Below are positions 45,291-58,434 of a stretch of DNA of 64,000 bases, in pieces. How positions within the stretch are numbered: the first letter of the stretch is position 1; each line of letters opens with the position of its first letter. The notes beneath the pieces are model-generated. The model made no database searches. It was not told where the DNA came from and saw only the letters and a list, made by a program, of their open reading frames with translations. The translations under genes were made by a program, and so were the position numbers. The stretch lies in NCBI GenBank assembly GCA_029959085.1, contig JARWIR010000010.1, positions 15,831,001 through 15,895,000 of the forward strand, in the 5' to 3' direction. The DNA comes from Nemophila menziesii (taxonomy: Eukaryota > Streptophyta > Magnoliopsida > Boraginales > Hydrophyllaceae).

Positions 45291-46710
45291 TGATGTATCT
45301 CTTTTTGTGATGGAATGATCCACTCTTGATACATTATTTTGGGAGTTTATTGGGCCTAAGTGAGTGATTTTCCCTTAATATTATCTATATTGTACTTTTG
45401 CCTCTAATTTTGGTCATATTACTATTTGTAGAGATTTTATGCCTTAATTGTGTCTTAAGTGTGTAGATTTTAGGTACATGGTTGACACAAGGTTAAAAGA
45501 TCAAGAGAAGAATTAAAAAAGTCAAGATAAACCCAAGCCAAGGAGTAATCAGAGCCTAGATTCACATTGGGAATTTAGAGCATTTTCTAGAGATATCTTT
45601 ACGTCATATTGTTTAAGACACCACAGATTATTGGTAAGAGCTTTGGAACTGGTTTCTTTTGATTTAAAAGGGGCTTAAAGTCAGGGTCGCTCGAGAGGTG
45701 AAAGAAGTCATTTCGGAGTTGAGATGTAGAAGTTATTCCATTTTATTCCACAGTGACTCAAACTTGTCCAACTTTAGCTAAACACGGGTTGGACCGGTCT
45801 AAACCTAATTAAGTGAGCTTAAGGGGGATCAAGTTTTTTTTTATATAAGTCTTTTAGAAACTCCCTTTTCATTATCTATCAAATACAACTCATAACCATC
45901 ATTATTATATATTAAGGGGAGCAAGAGCTGAAGAGAAGGAGAGAAGAAAAAAGCAGGGTTTGTCGATAAACCAACGATTCTTCCTCAACAATTCATCGAA
46001 TCATCTCTTCCTTAAGAGTAACAATCATTTATTATTTCTTTTAATTATGATTCTTCCAATATTATCTATTATTTTTATTTCTTAACTAAACCCTCATTGC
46101 TTGAGGTTGCTTATGTAAGAAATTATGCTAAGTTGGTTAATTGCTTTATTGACTTTGGGAAATGTTTAATTTAGTTTGATGTTTATTTAATTTCGTTTAC
46201 TATATGATTGTTTTAATACTACCTATATTCTGGCCATATAGTGGATAGTTTAGGTAATCAAATTTGGCACCACTATGAGTTTTAATTGCAGACATAGCAT
46301 ATAGGCGTCTAGTATGCAGTAGTGAACCGAGAGGTCTTGCCTAGCTAGATAGTCAATAGATTTAGAACTTAAATCATCCAAAGACATTTTAGGGTCATTC
46401 GGGAAGGGCCTCTAGTGAAGGAGGGTTGACTTCTAACCTAGCAACAGATGTTAGAAGGATTGGTGAATCTCGGCTAATGCGAATTACCAACTCAACTTAA
46501 TCGATAAAACTATTAACTTAGAGGTATGGGACTAGTAGCAATTCTTCAAACAACTTTCTCATCTTTAAGTTCATCTTTTGTTTGCTTAGCTCTTTACTTT
46601 CATTATTAGTTTAAATCTTCTTACTTATATACTTTAGTTCTTAACAATTGAAAACCAAATAAATATTTTCTTGTTTAAGCTTACGATTAACTTATTCATA
46701 TTTCAAAGTC
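45291..46710 (+). mobile_element. 5' LTR of the gutted gypsy element, copy B
   Basis: Counterpart of 12,723-14,130, starting TGATGTATCTC at 45,291 directly after the repeat array. Differences from copy A are scattered substitutions and a small duplication near 45,440-45,460. Confidence 0.55.
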
Positions 46711-46817
46711 TACATATTTACACTACTCAAAGCATAATTATCTACATTTATGGAGCCGCCCACCTAGATATGGTTCGAGCTATCTAGAAGTTAATGTAGA
46801 TATGCAACGCCTACATT

Positions 46818-47348
46818 TTTTTGGTCAAATACATAAAAAAGATTACCTACTAGGCTTAGAAAAAAACAAGTTACTAATACTATTATAGAACTCAATCACC
46901 GAATCGTAAGGACAACGAAAAATGTCGATGCTACGTCTTACACACTTGGCCAGTCTGTCAGCTACACCATTAAACTCCTTTTTCACATGAATCACTTTCC
47001 AATTTGGAAATCGTCCTATCCATCTCCAGGCTTCAGAAACCATTGGGCGGATCCTCCAATCGATCCCCTTACGATGATTAATACCTTGAACCACTTCAAG
47101 GTTGTCAGAGTAGAAATAACTACTCTGAATACCGAGATCTGCTGCAGATCTCATGGCAAGGTGAATAGCCCACGCTTCTCCCTCCACACTAATATTAATT
47201 GTTGCTCTCTTAGTGATATTATGTATAATTTCGCCCTCCTTATTTACTGCTAAGGATACTATACTAGATGGATCCCAAAAGTTTATAAATGAAGAATCAT
47301 TTAGCCAAATATTCTCGGTTTCATCCAGTAGGAACAGATTTTCTTCTT
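46818..47348 (-). mobile_element. 5'-truncated LINE fragment with RNase H, copy B
   Basis: Same insertion as 14,238-14,768 with the same CCTACATT duplication (46,810-46,817 and 47,349-47,356), so it predates unit duplication. Here the last motif reads HVKKEFNGVADRLAK, retaining the conserved Asp lost in copy A. The fragment lacks the endonuclease and reverse transcriptase and cannot move by itself. Confidence 0.85.
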
Positions 47349-47409
47349 CCTACATTACTCAATGTGTTACAAGGAAAAAAATGCACTACTTTATGTTTTA
47401 ATTTTTCTT

Positions 47410-49413
47410 AACCATATGTGAAAGTGAGTGGCTAGATGAACAACCATTCAAGAGAATCCTTGATCATGATGCACTTCAAGCAAGGTTTTTGGATTGTTTC
47501 TATCCACAAATTATGAGGAAGAAAGACCAAGTTGAACTTGAAAATTTTAAAGAAGAAGTTGATGAGAGCTTAGGGGGAAACATGGACTAGATTTCAATGA
47601 TAGTTGGCAAGGTGCCCTCTTCATGGGTACACTCCTCTGATGCAGATCTCTATTTTTTATAAGGGTCTTGATCAAAGTGAAAGGTTACAAGTTGATAATC
47701 TCGGTGGTGGTGATTTTGTGTCAATGGATCCTACTAAGGCCGCACAAGCAATGGAGAAACTTACTGACATTAAAAAAGTTGGCCAGTCTTGCTAACGCAA
47801 AGAGGTGTTTTAAATTTTATTAGTGAGACCGTGATAGATGCCAAGTTTTCTACATTGGAGGATTAATTTAAACAGTTTGATATGGATGTGAAAGAAGGAT
47901 TCCAAATTCATTTAAATATTCTAATTGTGTCGCTAATGATAATGGTTGGGAGGATTGTCTAAGCAACCTAGAATCCGTGGTGTTCATATCCAATCGAGGT
48001 AACCACAATGTTGTTGGTCATGGCTATTGCAACGTAACCGTAATCATCCCATATTCCAATGATCAAATCCTAATGGGCGACAAATCAAGGAAATTATCAA
48101 CAACGCCCCAAGGACAAAATTTTCAACCAAGACCTCAAAATCAATTCCAAGGAGGCCAAAAGCCCGTTCAAGATTCTTATTTTGAGAGTCATTACTCAAA
48201 AAGCACTTCCCGAATATCCACAATAAAGTACCTCACATTATCTTACTTGATGACTCAAGGGTATTTGAATTCCAATCAAGAGGCATGGAAGTCCAACAAT
48301 AAGAGAATAAATGAACATTCACCGGCATTAAAAACGCTTGAAAATCAGGTATCTCAAATTTCTAACCCTATGAATATGAGGCCATAACTACCTAACAATA
48401 TTGAGAACCCGCGGAAGAATGAAGAGTATAACACGATTGTGCTAAGAAGTGGGAAGCAATTACCCTCATCTTGTACAATGGTGAAAGAGAAAGAGTAAAC
48501 CTCCTAGATGAAACAGGTAGAGGAAGACATATAAGAGGTTGTTAACGAAGTGAATGACCCGGTGATCATGAAAGAAATTGTTGAAAAGATGTTCATAGCT
48601 AATAAGAAGAAAGAAGAAGTTGTTAGTGAGAATCGACCTCTTGCACGTTTTCCTATACATGTCCAAGATAGGAAACATGACAAAGAGTACAAGAAGTTCA
48701 TGAACATGGTGAAGAGATTACAAATTAATTATCCATTTGTGAAGCCATCCAAGGTATTCCAAAGTATTTGATTTTTATGAAGGAATTTATCTCCAACAAA
48801 CACAAATATTTTGACGGGGAGATGGTTGGTTTGCTGGATGAATGTCATGCTATTTGTCAAAACAAGTTCCCTCCAAAGTTGAAAGATCTCACGAGTTTCA
48901 ATATTCCTATATCCATTGGTAAAGAGTGGACCATGAGAGCTTTATGTTATTTGGGTACGCGTATTAGTCTCATGCTAAATCATTATTCGAGAAGTTAAGG
49001 ATTGGGCACACGAGTCCTACTACAATGGTTTTACAAATGGCGGATAGGACGTTTTCCCATCCTGAATAAAAGGTAGAGGACATACTCGTTAAGGCAAGTA
49101 ACTTTATAATTTGTTGTGCTTTTCTTATTATTTCCTACGACGCAGATAAGAATTGGCCAATCATTTTGGGAAACCATTCATAGCCACATGGCGTACTTTG
49201 ATTGATGTAGAGAATGGATAATTGATCATGAGAGTGCAAGACAATGATGAGAAGTGTAGTGTATTCAAGGGGATGAAGTTCCCTGATCCTCTAGAAGATT
49301 GTTTCCGCTTGGACACATTAAATCAGGTAGAAAAATCCAATCAAGGTTTGGGAAACCTATGGGCTGGAGGAGAAAGAGCTGAGAATGAAATTACCATTCA
49401 AAGATCTTCATAA
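47410..49413 (+). pseudogene. gag-protease remnant of the gutted gypsy element, copy B
   Basis: Counterpart of 14,830-16,835 with the same frame breaks, the same CYLGTRISLM protease lesion and the same missing pol. One frame is open a little longer (47,977-48,387) because of an indel near 48,077. It is non-functional. Confidence 0.8.
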
Positions 49414-49659
49414 CCTTAAAAGGGGTCGTAGAGAGCCAAGAAGAGCGTTAAAAAGGTTCCCAGGGAACCTACAAGAAAGTGGAAAGAGATTGAAAAATCC
49501 AGATCCCCCAAAACATCCCAAAAGCGCAAGATTTTTTTGAGTGGCCCATGCGAGGTCACAAGAGTTGTTTTTGAATGGTTAGTTGAAGTTTAGACTAAGA
49601 AGGGATGCAAACCTCGCTTGGTAGAAGTTAATCTCCTTACCCACTGTTGGGGAGGCTAT

Positions 49660-50037
49660 GTGAGAAATAATTGACCTAGAGGTAACACGTTGAACTTCAA
49701 TGACGTTAAACAAAAGTGATTCTTGGGAGACAATCCATGTTTGTAATGTTTTAGCAGTTCTATTTTATGTCTTTAGTGTTTATTAGTTTGTTTTATTTAT
49801 GTATATTACGTAATGATAAGGGTATGGAGTATTTTTTAATATGAAGGTGAGTAACCGATTGAGTTTAGGGTTAAGAAATTTGGGAATATTTGAGCTCAAC
49901 AGCAGGTCTCTGTTTTACACCGCACCCTACCTACGGTGCATCACGAGGCGCCAGACTGTCACAACGATAGACCCACGCTTAAATAGGTAAAAAAGAAATG
50001 ATAATTTTGTGGTTCACCGCACCTTAACTGCGGTGCA
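49660..50037 (+). other. Post-pol region of the gutted gypsy element, copy B
   Basis: Same landmarks as 17,080-17,458. One base of the second dyad is changed (CTGCGGTG arm), weakening its stem. It ends at the CACTA terminus at 50,038. Confidence 0.6.
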
Positions 50038-50724
50038 CACTACTGGATTCGCGTGGTTTCGCGACGACACAGGTCGTCGCTAAACTCTCACATTTCGTCG
50101 CTAATTTGTCGTCTCTATCCCTTCATCGCTATTTGGCCCATTAGCGACGAATAATTGTGATTTCGTCCCTAATCACTCAGACTTTTAACCACGAGGCCTA
50201 GCGTCGGGAATTCAACGACTTAGCGACGAGACATTAGCGACGAAAGGTCGTCGCGAATTTATGAATTAGTTTTTCTTTATTTTTAATCGCTAATTTATTA
50301 AATGAATTTTCTTTTTTTAAATAATTTAACCACGAAATAATAGCGACAGATTCGTCGTCGCAATTATTTTTAATTTTTCTTAATTTTTTTTAATATTGCT
50401 GTAAATCATTATTTATTTTTTTAATTTATGTGTTAGCGACGACCCAGTTGTCGTCGCTATCATATATATAATTTTTTTATTTTTTGTTTTTTTATTTAAA
50501 TTTTAGATTTTTTATTTAAATTTTAGTTTTTATTATTATTTTGATTTTAAATATAATGCAAAATTACAAATAAATAAAAATCCAAAAATAAAATACGATA
50601 ATTCGATGGAAATATTAAACGTGAAGTCAAAGTCAAACGTAGTCAGAGTCTAAATCAAAGTCAAACATACGAAATAAACATAAAAGTCTTAAAATTATAA
50701 ACCAACCAAATAAAAAAATATAAC
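50038..50724. mobile_element. CACTA element terminus with subterminal repeats, copy B
   Basis: Starts with an intact CACTACTGGATTCGCG and carries the same series of AGCGACGA motifs on both strands over about 420 bases. It lies 3' of the transposase-like gene at 50,725-52,372. Confidence 0.78.
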
Positions 50725-52372
50725 TCAATCATCACTCAAGTGGTGCTCTTCTTCATCTTCTCCTCTCTCCTCATCTTCTCTCTCTTCATCTCGTCTCTCT
50801 TCATTAGTGGGCCCGGGTTTGCTGATCGGCTGAAGTCCTTGGGCGATTCTCATGCCGTTTAACGCTTCGAAGAGAGTGTCTGCCATGCTCGGGGGTTGAC
50901 TCGGCCGACTAGAAGAAGCTGTGGGCCCGGTCGATGCGGAGGATGGATCCGGTATAGGTTCAAGTCCTTGAGCCGCGCGAAGCTCGTTCATCGCAGCCAG
51001 AATTGCCTTAAGCAGCTCCTCGTTCTCCCTGTCCGGCTGTGTAGGAGTCTTGGATCGTTTTCGGACCGGACCAATGGTAGGCACCCAGTATTTAATCTTG
51101 GGTGGCTATAGGACCTCCATAATAGTCTCGAGCATGGCATCCATCTACTCCTGGACAGTAACTTCAGCTCCATCCGCTCCGGCCTGCACAACCTTCTTCT
51201 TCATCTTCTCCCGAAGAACACCCTGTAATTAGATTTCAATTTAAAAATAAATTAGATTAATAAAAAAGTAAAGTTAAAAATAAATAATTAATTTAAAGCA
51301 ATTTAAAAAAAAAACTTACACTAGCTTTCTCCAAACGCTGGTCACGCCAGCTATCTGTAGCTGCATCGTAAGACAGGTGGTCAAACTAGCCGCTTAAAGG
51401 AGGAAACTCCATCTCCTCCTGGGTCTCATCATCCAAAATCGTCAACAGCTCTTTTGTCACCGTCTTCAGCTTCCCCTGGACGGTGTACAATAATAAATAT
51501 TAATTAGTTAAAAATTAAATTAAATAAAATAGTAAATTAAATTTTAATTATTAAAAGTTATACCTCTATAATCACCTCCCGAGTCTGGGACCAGTTCCTT
51601 GACCCTGGCTTGCTCGGAACTGTCTCCAGCTCTCGATTCTTTTTGTTTATCTCAACCTAACTCTGTTACAAATAATAAATAAATAGTTATAAAATTAATA
51701 AATAAAGACGTATAAAATAATTAATAAATTATTTTTTTCTACCTTTTTCGCCTCGTCATCCAACATCTTCTTCGTCGCCCCCCAATGCTCCGGTAGAACA
51801 TCTAGTGGATCTTCACCCGTGAAGTAGTAGTCGTTCTTCAAATCCGACTTCCATCGCCTGTAGGATCCGGAAGTCATCGTATTCAACCTCTTAACAATCT
51901 CATTCCAATCGTCTCGCCTCCTCCACTCCTCCAAATCAAAAAACTGGTGCAGTTGCTGCATAATTACCACTTTGTTATGGTCGGGGACATCTGACCATCC
52001 TCTGTAGCACGGACGAACAGCTTCTCGAACTGCATTACCTACCACCTGACCCACGTGTTTGCTATATGGGCCTACGAAATTCCACGCGCCGTCTATAATA
52101 GAAAAGTCAACTGGAAAGGGCCAGCCGACTCTCTTTAGGGTCTCCTAAGCTGTCCGGATAGATGTGGAAGCTTTAGGTCTCTTCTTTTACGTTCACATGT
52201 TTTAGTGAAAAATATTTATTAATTATATATTTTCTTAATTGAAATTATATTAATTGAAATTATATTAATTGAATTTTTTATAACCCGATGGTTGGGCACA
52301 ATCGGCATTAGAACGATTAGGACCCCTCGGGGGATCGTAACCCATTCCGTCTCCGCCGTGACTCCTACCCAT
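50725..52372 (-). pseudogene. CACTA accessory transposase (Transposase_24-like), copy B
   Basis: Counterpart of the copy A gene. The final exon is open further than in copy A (119 codons at 51,084-50,725, with PTIGPVRKRSKTPTQPDREN) because a stop present in copy A reads Arg here. Other breaks are shared. The acidic Glu/Asp-rich tail and the GWSDVPDHNK and YYFTGEDPLDVLPEHW motifs are unchanged. Confidence 0.75.
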
Positions 52373-52424
52373 AACAGCAGCCACCTATAAAATTTACTAA
52401 TTAGTCATTTACTAATTATATTTT

Positions 52425-52955
52425 AGTCCTTATAAAACTTTATAAAATTGCAAATAAGTCCAAATTTTATAAAATTGCAAATTAACCCTAATTTTTTTAA
52501 AATTGTATTTTTGTCCTTATTTTTTTAATAATTGCAAATAAGTCCTAATTTTTTGAAAAAATGCATTTTTGTCTAAGTTTTTTAAAAATTGCAAATAAGT
52601 CCTAATTTTTTTTAAAATTGCATTTTTGTCCAAGTTTTTTAAAAATTGCAAATAAGTCCTAATTTTTTTAAAATTGCATTTTCGTCCTATTTTTTTAAAA
52701 AATTCCAAATAAGTCCTAATTTTTTTTTTTAAATTGCATTTTTATCCTAAATTTCTTTAAAAATGCATTTTAGTCTTATTTTCTATTTAATTGCATTTTA
52801 GTCTTATTTTCTATTTAATTGCATTTTAGTCCTATTTTCTATATAATTGCATTTTAGTTCTATTTTTTATGAAATTTCATTTAAGTCCTATATTTTATGA
52901 AATTGCAAAAAGGTCCTTTTTTTATAAAATTACATTTTAGGCCTTAAACATACAA
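52425..52955. repeat. AT-rich minisatellite-like tract, copy B
   Basis: Same repeat as 20,737-21,340 but about 70 bp shorter, consistent with loss of roughly one 57-bp unit plus small indels. Confidence 0.75.
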
Positions 52956-53284
52956 AATAAACATATTGCAAATAGGTCCCTATATCTTAAAACACAATCA
53001 AATTAAAATAACACACCAACTATTACAATAAAAATACAAAAATCATATCAAAACCCTAATTTTAAACAAAGCCCAATTACATGTTGTTTTTTAACACAAA
53101 AAAATACCAAACATCCTAGAAATATATACATAAATCTCGGAAATCATCAAATCATACAAACATTCATGAATTTTTTCAACCAAAAAAAAAATTGCAAGTT
53201 TGATCCGGAAATTGGAACCTGTTACCTCCGCTGGGACTCTGTCCTCCCGCAATTCAAGGAATTCTATTCAGACCAGACGCGGGT

Positions 53285-54770
53285 ATGATTAACCATTTTA
53301 CAACTATTGAACAGTATAGTGGTGCAGCTCGTGAAGACCCTATTCGCGCTATGTACAAGTTTATGCAAATCTGTGATGCATATGTCACCCCTGGAGTAAC
53401 CCAAGAGCAAATGTACTTTCATATGTTTCATTCTTCCTCACCGGAGGAGAAAGCGAGTGGTATGATAAACAACCACACGATGCGATCTTGTCTTAGGATC
53501 AACTTCAGACAGCCTTTTTCGACAGGTACTATCCTCTAAGTGTTTGACTTAGTGGGCAATTAGATATTGTTAGTTTTTTCCAAGAGCCGGGAGAATTTGT
53601 AGGTGTTGCATGGACTCGTTTTCAATCTTTATTACGCAAGTTCTCATTACATGGGTATTCTCTTGAATTACAGCTTGGGATATTTTATCTAAGTTTAGGT
53701 GAAGCCGCGAAAGAAAAGATAGATACTATGTGCCAAGGTGGTCTCATGATGGTCACAACTAATCAAGCTCTGGCTATCATGGACAGAATTGTGAAGAATG
53801 AAATGAGTTGGCAAGCTTCGAAATCATCGGTTAGAACTTCTGAAAGAGGTACTTTGAATCTAGACACGGGAACTGCATTGAACGCTAAGATTGCCGCACT
53901 TGAGAACAAGATGAAACAATTATCTATGTCGAATAAAGCTGTGGTAAACGTTGTTAACGAACCAGAATTATGTTCTAGTTGTGAAGGAGATGATCATAGC
54001 TGGGAAGAATGTTCCAACAACCCATAATCCATTTATTTCGTTAACCAGTGAGGTAATTATTCAGGTGGTCAAGGGTATGGAAACCAGAACAGAAATCATC
54101 CAGGCTTTCAGTATTCGAATCCACATGGTGTAGCCAATCCAGGAAACTATCAACAAAGGCCTCAGGAGAACAATTACCAGTTTAAATAGCAAAACCAATA
54201 CCAAGGAAATCAACCTAGAGCCGATCATGACGCCTATTCCGACACGTTAGCTCAAAAGACGCTTCCTTCTCGATCTCAAGAAGGCACAATTACCGCAAGT
54301 GAGTTAGCACTTACTGTGGCGAAATACATGTCCGATGCAGAAAGGAGGTCAGAAAAAATCGAAAACCAGCTATCTCGATTCATGGAGGATACCCACACGA
54401 GAGAAAACAAGATGGAGGAAAAATTAAAATCACATACCGCTTCGTTGAAAATTTTAGAGAGTCAAATATCAAAGATCGCAAACAGTTTAAATATTCGAGG
54501 CCAAGTCCAACTCCCGAGCGACACAGAAATTCCTAAACAAAGGGAGGATTGTAACACGATCAATACGAGAAGCGGTAAGATATTGCAACCCCCACCCTTC
54601 CCGGTTATGAAAGAAAAAGAAGTTACTAGGAAAGAAAACCCGTTGGAGGAAGTGGAAGAGATAGATAAAGAACCTGAAGTAGTAGAAGTGGAGAAGATTC
54701 CGGAAATTCCGAAAAAGAAAGATGTTGCAAAAACCCGTCCCCCTCCAACTTTTCCCTCTAGAGTTTAGAA
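53285..54770 (+). pseudogene. gag of the Ty3/gypsy element, copy B
   Basis: Counterpart of 21,649-23,135. The zinc knuckle reads CSSCEGDDHSWEEC. Two nonsense codons in the knuckle/linker region are shared with copy A. The TAG at the copy A position 23,055 is Glu (GAG) here, but a private TAG at 54,766-54,768 follows FPSRV, where copy A has CAG. Confidence 0.88.
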
Positions 54771-54780
54771 GAAAGGAGAT

Positions 54781-55553
54781 ATGGTTAAATATCAAAGTTT
54801 TTTGAATAGGGTGAGAGGTCTCAATATTAACATTCCGTTGTTAGAAGTTATCAAAGACATACCAAAGTACGTGAAGTTTTTAAAGAGGGCCGTCACCAAC
54901 AAGAGACCATACTGTGATAATGAAATGGTAGGATTACCTGAAGAGTGTAGTTCCATCTGTCAAAGTAAGTTTCCACCTAAGCTGCTTGATCCTGGGAGTT
55001 TTACGCTTCCAATTTTAATTGGTAGTGAGTGGAAAGGAAAAGCTTTATGCGATTTAAGCGTGAGTATTAATCTCATGCCCAAATCAATTTTTGATACGTT
55101 GAAGATTGGAGATATCAGACCTACCTCTATGGTCCTACAAATGGCGGATAGATCCTTCGTGCATCCTGAGGGAAGAATTGAAGATGTCCTCGTCAAGGCA
55201 GGTACTTTAGTTTTTCCTGTTGATTTTGCTATTCTTGAATACGACGCAGATAGGAATGTCCCCTTCATTTTGGGATGACCATTCCTAGACACGGGGCGTA
55301 CTTTAATTGATGTAGAAAGCGGAGAATTAACCATGAGAATCCAAGACGAGGAGGTAAAATTTAATGTATTTCGAGCCATGAAGTTCCCAAATGTTCCCGG
55401 AGATTGTTTCCGAATGGATATAGCAGAACACGCCACGCAAGAGGTATTTGAATTTTTTAATTATGATGACATCTTGCAGGCTGCATTGAACCTCCAAAGA
55501 ACCCATCTATTGAGTCTCCCCCAAAGCTAGAAGAGAAACCACTTCCGTCACAC
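54781..55553 (+). pseudogene. Retroviral-type aspartic protease domain, copy B
   Basis: Same as 23,145-23,777 with the same TGA after FILG (55,276-55,278). The catalytic stretch reads CDLSVSINLMPK, with Gly changed to Ser after the Asp-Leu, so activity is doubtful. Downstream, a 118-bp deletion relative to copy A fuses ILQAAL to out-of-frame sequence near 55,488. Confidence 0.86.
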
Positions 55554-57208
55554 TTGAGGTATGCATATTTAGGTGCTAATAATACCCTACCTGTTATTGT
55601 TTCAGCTACTTTAACAGGTCCTCAGGAACACAAACTGTTGCGTATACTAAGAGCCAATAAAGAGGCGATAGGTTGGACTTTTGTTGATATCAAGGGTATT
55701 AGTCCCTCCTATTGCCAACACAAGATCATTATGGAGGATAATAGTACACGTTCAGTTGAAGGACAGAGAAGGTTGATGCCTGCAATGAAGGAAGTGGTGA
55801 AGAAAGAAGTAATCAATCTGTTAGATGCGGGGAACATCTACCCCATAGCTAGTAGTGATTGGGTGAGTCCAGTTCAATGCGTACAAAAGAAGGGTGGTAT
55901 CACTACCATCATGAATGACAAAAATGAAGCTATACCCTCAAGAACCAAAGTTGGTTGGAGAGTATGTATGGACTATCGTGAGTTGAACAAGGCGACTAGA
56001 AAAGAGCATTTTCCTCTTCCATTTATTGATCAGATGTTGGACAAGTTAGCCGGTAGAGAGTATTATTGTTTCTTAGATGGGTATTCCGGTTACAACCAAA
56101 TTTGCGTAGATCCAGATGACCAACATAAAACCACATTCACATGTCCTTTTGGTACTTTTGCATACCAAAGGATGCCTTTTGGATTATGTAATGCACCTGC
56201 TACTTTCCAACGTTGCATGATGGCAATTTTTGGAGACATGATTGATCGATTTGTTGAGGTATTCATGGATGATTTTTCAGTTTTAGGAGATAACTTCGAT
56301 GATTGTTTGCAGAATCTAAAAAAAGTATTAATTAGATGCAAGGAAACCGATTTGGTCTTGAACTGGGAGAAGTGTCACTTTATGGTTCGCGAATGTATAG
56401 TGTTGGGACACAAGGTATCAAGTGCTGGTTTAGAAGTTGATCGTGCGAAGATTGAAGTTATCAAAAACTCTTCCCCTCCTGTTTCTGTAAAAGGGGTAAG
56501 GAGTTTTCTAGGCCATGCTGGGTTTTATCGCCGTTTTATCAAGGACTTCTCTAAAATTTCAAAACCTTTGTGTAACTTACTCGAGAAGGACACCAAATTC
56601 CTTTTTGATGAAGCTTGCATGAAGGCATTCCAAGAGCTTAAAGAGAAACTTATTACTGCGCCGATTGTGCTACCACCTGATTGGAAGATTCCCTTTGAAG
56701 TTAAGTATGATGCCAGTGATTCTGCTATGGGTGCGGCGTTGGGTCAAAGAAAAGATGAAGTGTTCCACTCGATTTACTATGCAAGCAAGACCTTCACCAG
56801 TGCTCAGATTAATTACACGGTAACTGAGAAGGAACTTTTAGCGGTTGTTTATGCCTTTGACAAATTTCGTTCCTATCTCCTTGGGCGAAAATTGTTGTAT
56901 TCACCGATCATTCTGCTATTAAGTACCTTATGGAGAAGAAAGACGCGAAGCCACGGTTGATTAGATAGGTCTTATTGCTACAAGAGTTTGATTCGGAGAT
57001 TCGAGATAGAAAGGGGTGTGAGAATCAGGTTGCGGATCATCTGTCACGTTTTGAAGGTTCAGAGTCGAATAGTAGTCCTGAGTTAGTTAATGAAACATTC
57101 CCCGATGAAGGTCTATTTTCTATACATGATGTTACTCTGTGGTATGCAGACATTGCAAATCTTATAGTAAGTTACAAGGAGCCACTTCACAAGATAAAAA
57201 GAGATTGA
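55554..57208 (+). pseudogene. Reverse transcriptase and RNase H of the gypsy element, copy B
   Basis: This is the best-preserved coding stretch in the window: 468 open codons (55,554-56,960) covering the whole RT with LDGYSGYNQI, QRMPFGLCNAPATFQ and the catalytic FMDDFSVLGDNF. It continues with the connection region ([20 protein letters not shown]) and the first RNase H motifs ([32 protein letters not shown]). A 1-base deletion near 56,885 shifts the frame in RNase H, and a stop follows at about 56,967. The remaining RNase H ([11 protein letters not shown]) lies in another frame to 57,208. The start codon used by the ORF is internal; the natural product would be a polyprotein. Confidence 0.92.
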
Positions 57209-58434
57209 TGAGCCGTGCCAAACATTTCTTTTGGGAGGATCCTTTCCTCTACAAAGTGTGTAGAGATCAGATGGTAAGGAGATGTATACCTGAGAAAGAC
57301 GTTTTATCAGTGGTTACTGGTTGTCACGATTCACCGTATGGAGGATATTTCAAAGGCAATCGCACAGCTTCTAAGGTACTACAATATGGTTTTTATTGGC
57401 CTACATTACATAAGGATTGTCATGAGTATGTTAAGAAGTGTCATAGATGCCAGTTTACTGGTAATATATCCAAGAGGGATGAGATGCTGCGTAACAACAT
57501 TCTTGAAGTTGAAATATTTGATGTTTGGGGTATGGATTTCATGGGTCCTTTCGTACCATCCAATGGGAATCAATACATCTTACTAGTTGTTGATTATGTG
57601 TCTAAATGGGTAGAGGCTGTAGCTCTACCAACCAATGATTCATGAGTAGTGAATAAATTCTCGAATTCTCATATTTCCACTAGACATGGCACACCTAGAG
57701 TTATTATCAGCGATGGAGGTTCACACTTTGTGAACAAATATTCGAAGACAGTGCTAGAGAAGAATGGGATAAGACATTGTGTATCTACCGCGTATCCTCC
57801 ACAAGCCAATGGTCAAGCTGAGGTTTCAAATCGAGAGGTGAAATGTATCCTAGAGAATACTGTTGGACCTACAAGAAAAGATTGGTCAATGAAGTTAGAC
57901 GATGCTTTATGGGCCTATCATATGATGTATAAAACTCCTGTTAGTGCATCTCCGTATCGTATGGTTTATGGTAAGGCTTGTCACTTACCTCTTGAACTTG
58001 AATTGGGTGCATATTGGGAGATAGCGTAGTTGAATTTAGATTCTACTTTGGCCGGTGAGAATCGGATGATGAAGTTGAATGAACTTGATGAGTTTCGGTT
58101 ACATGCCTACGAAAACGCTAAACTCTATAAGGAGAACACTAAGAGATGGCATGATAACCGTATCCGTGTGAAGAAGTTTGAAGTTGGACAGAAGGTCCTG
58201 AAATAAAACTCCAAGTTCAGTAATTATCCGGGAAAGTTGAGATCAAAGTGTTCTGGTCCTTACGTTGTGACCAAAGTTACGCCTCATGGAGCGATAGAGA
58301 TTGAACACCCAATCGAGAACCGCACCTTTATGGTGAATGGCCATCGATTGAAAGTTTATCATGGAGGCGAGGATACTAATCGCATGGTGGATCCATATCC
58401 TGGGGAGGTCATGTACCTCCTAGAAGCTGAATAG
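57209..58434 (+). pseudogene. Integrase of the gypsy element, copy B
   Basis: The N-terminal half is open to 57,645 ([18 protein letters not shown] motif; [27 protein letters not shown]), unlike copy A. Stops after TNDS, after EIA (58,027-58,029) and after KVLK near 58,204 are shared with copy A. One core motif reads [11 protein letters not shown] in place of [11 protein letters not shown]. The C-terminal part ends at 58,434. Confidence 0.9.
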
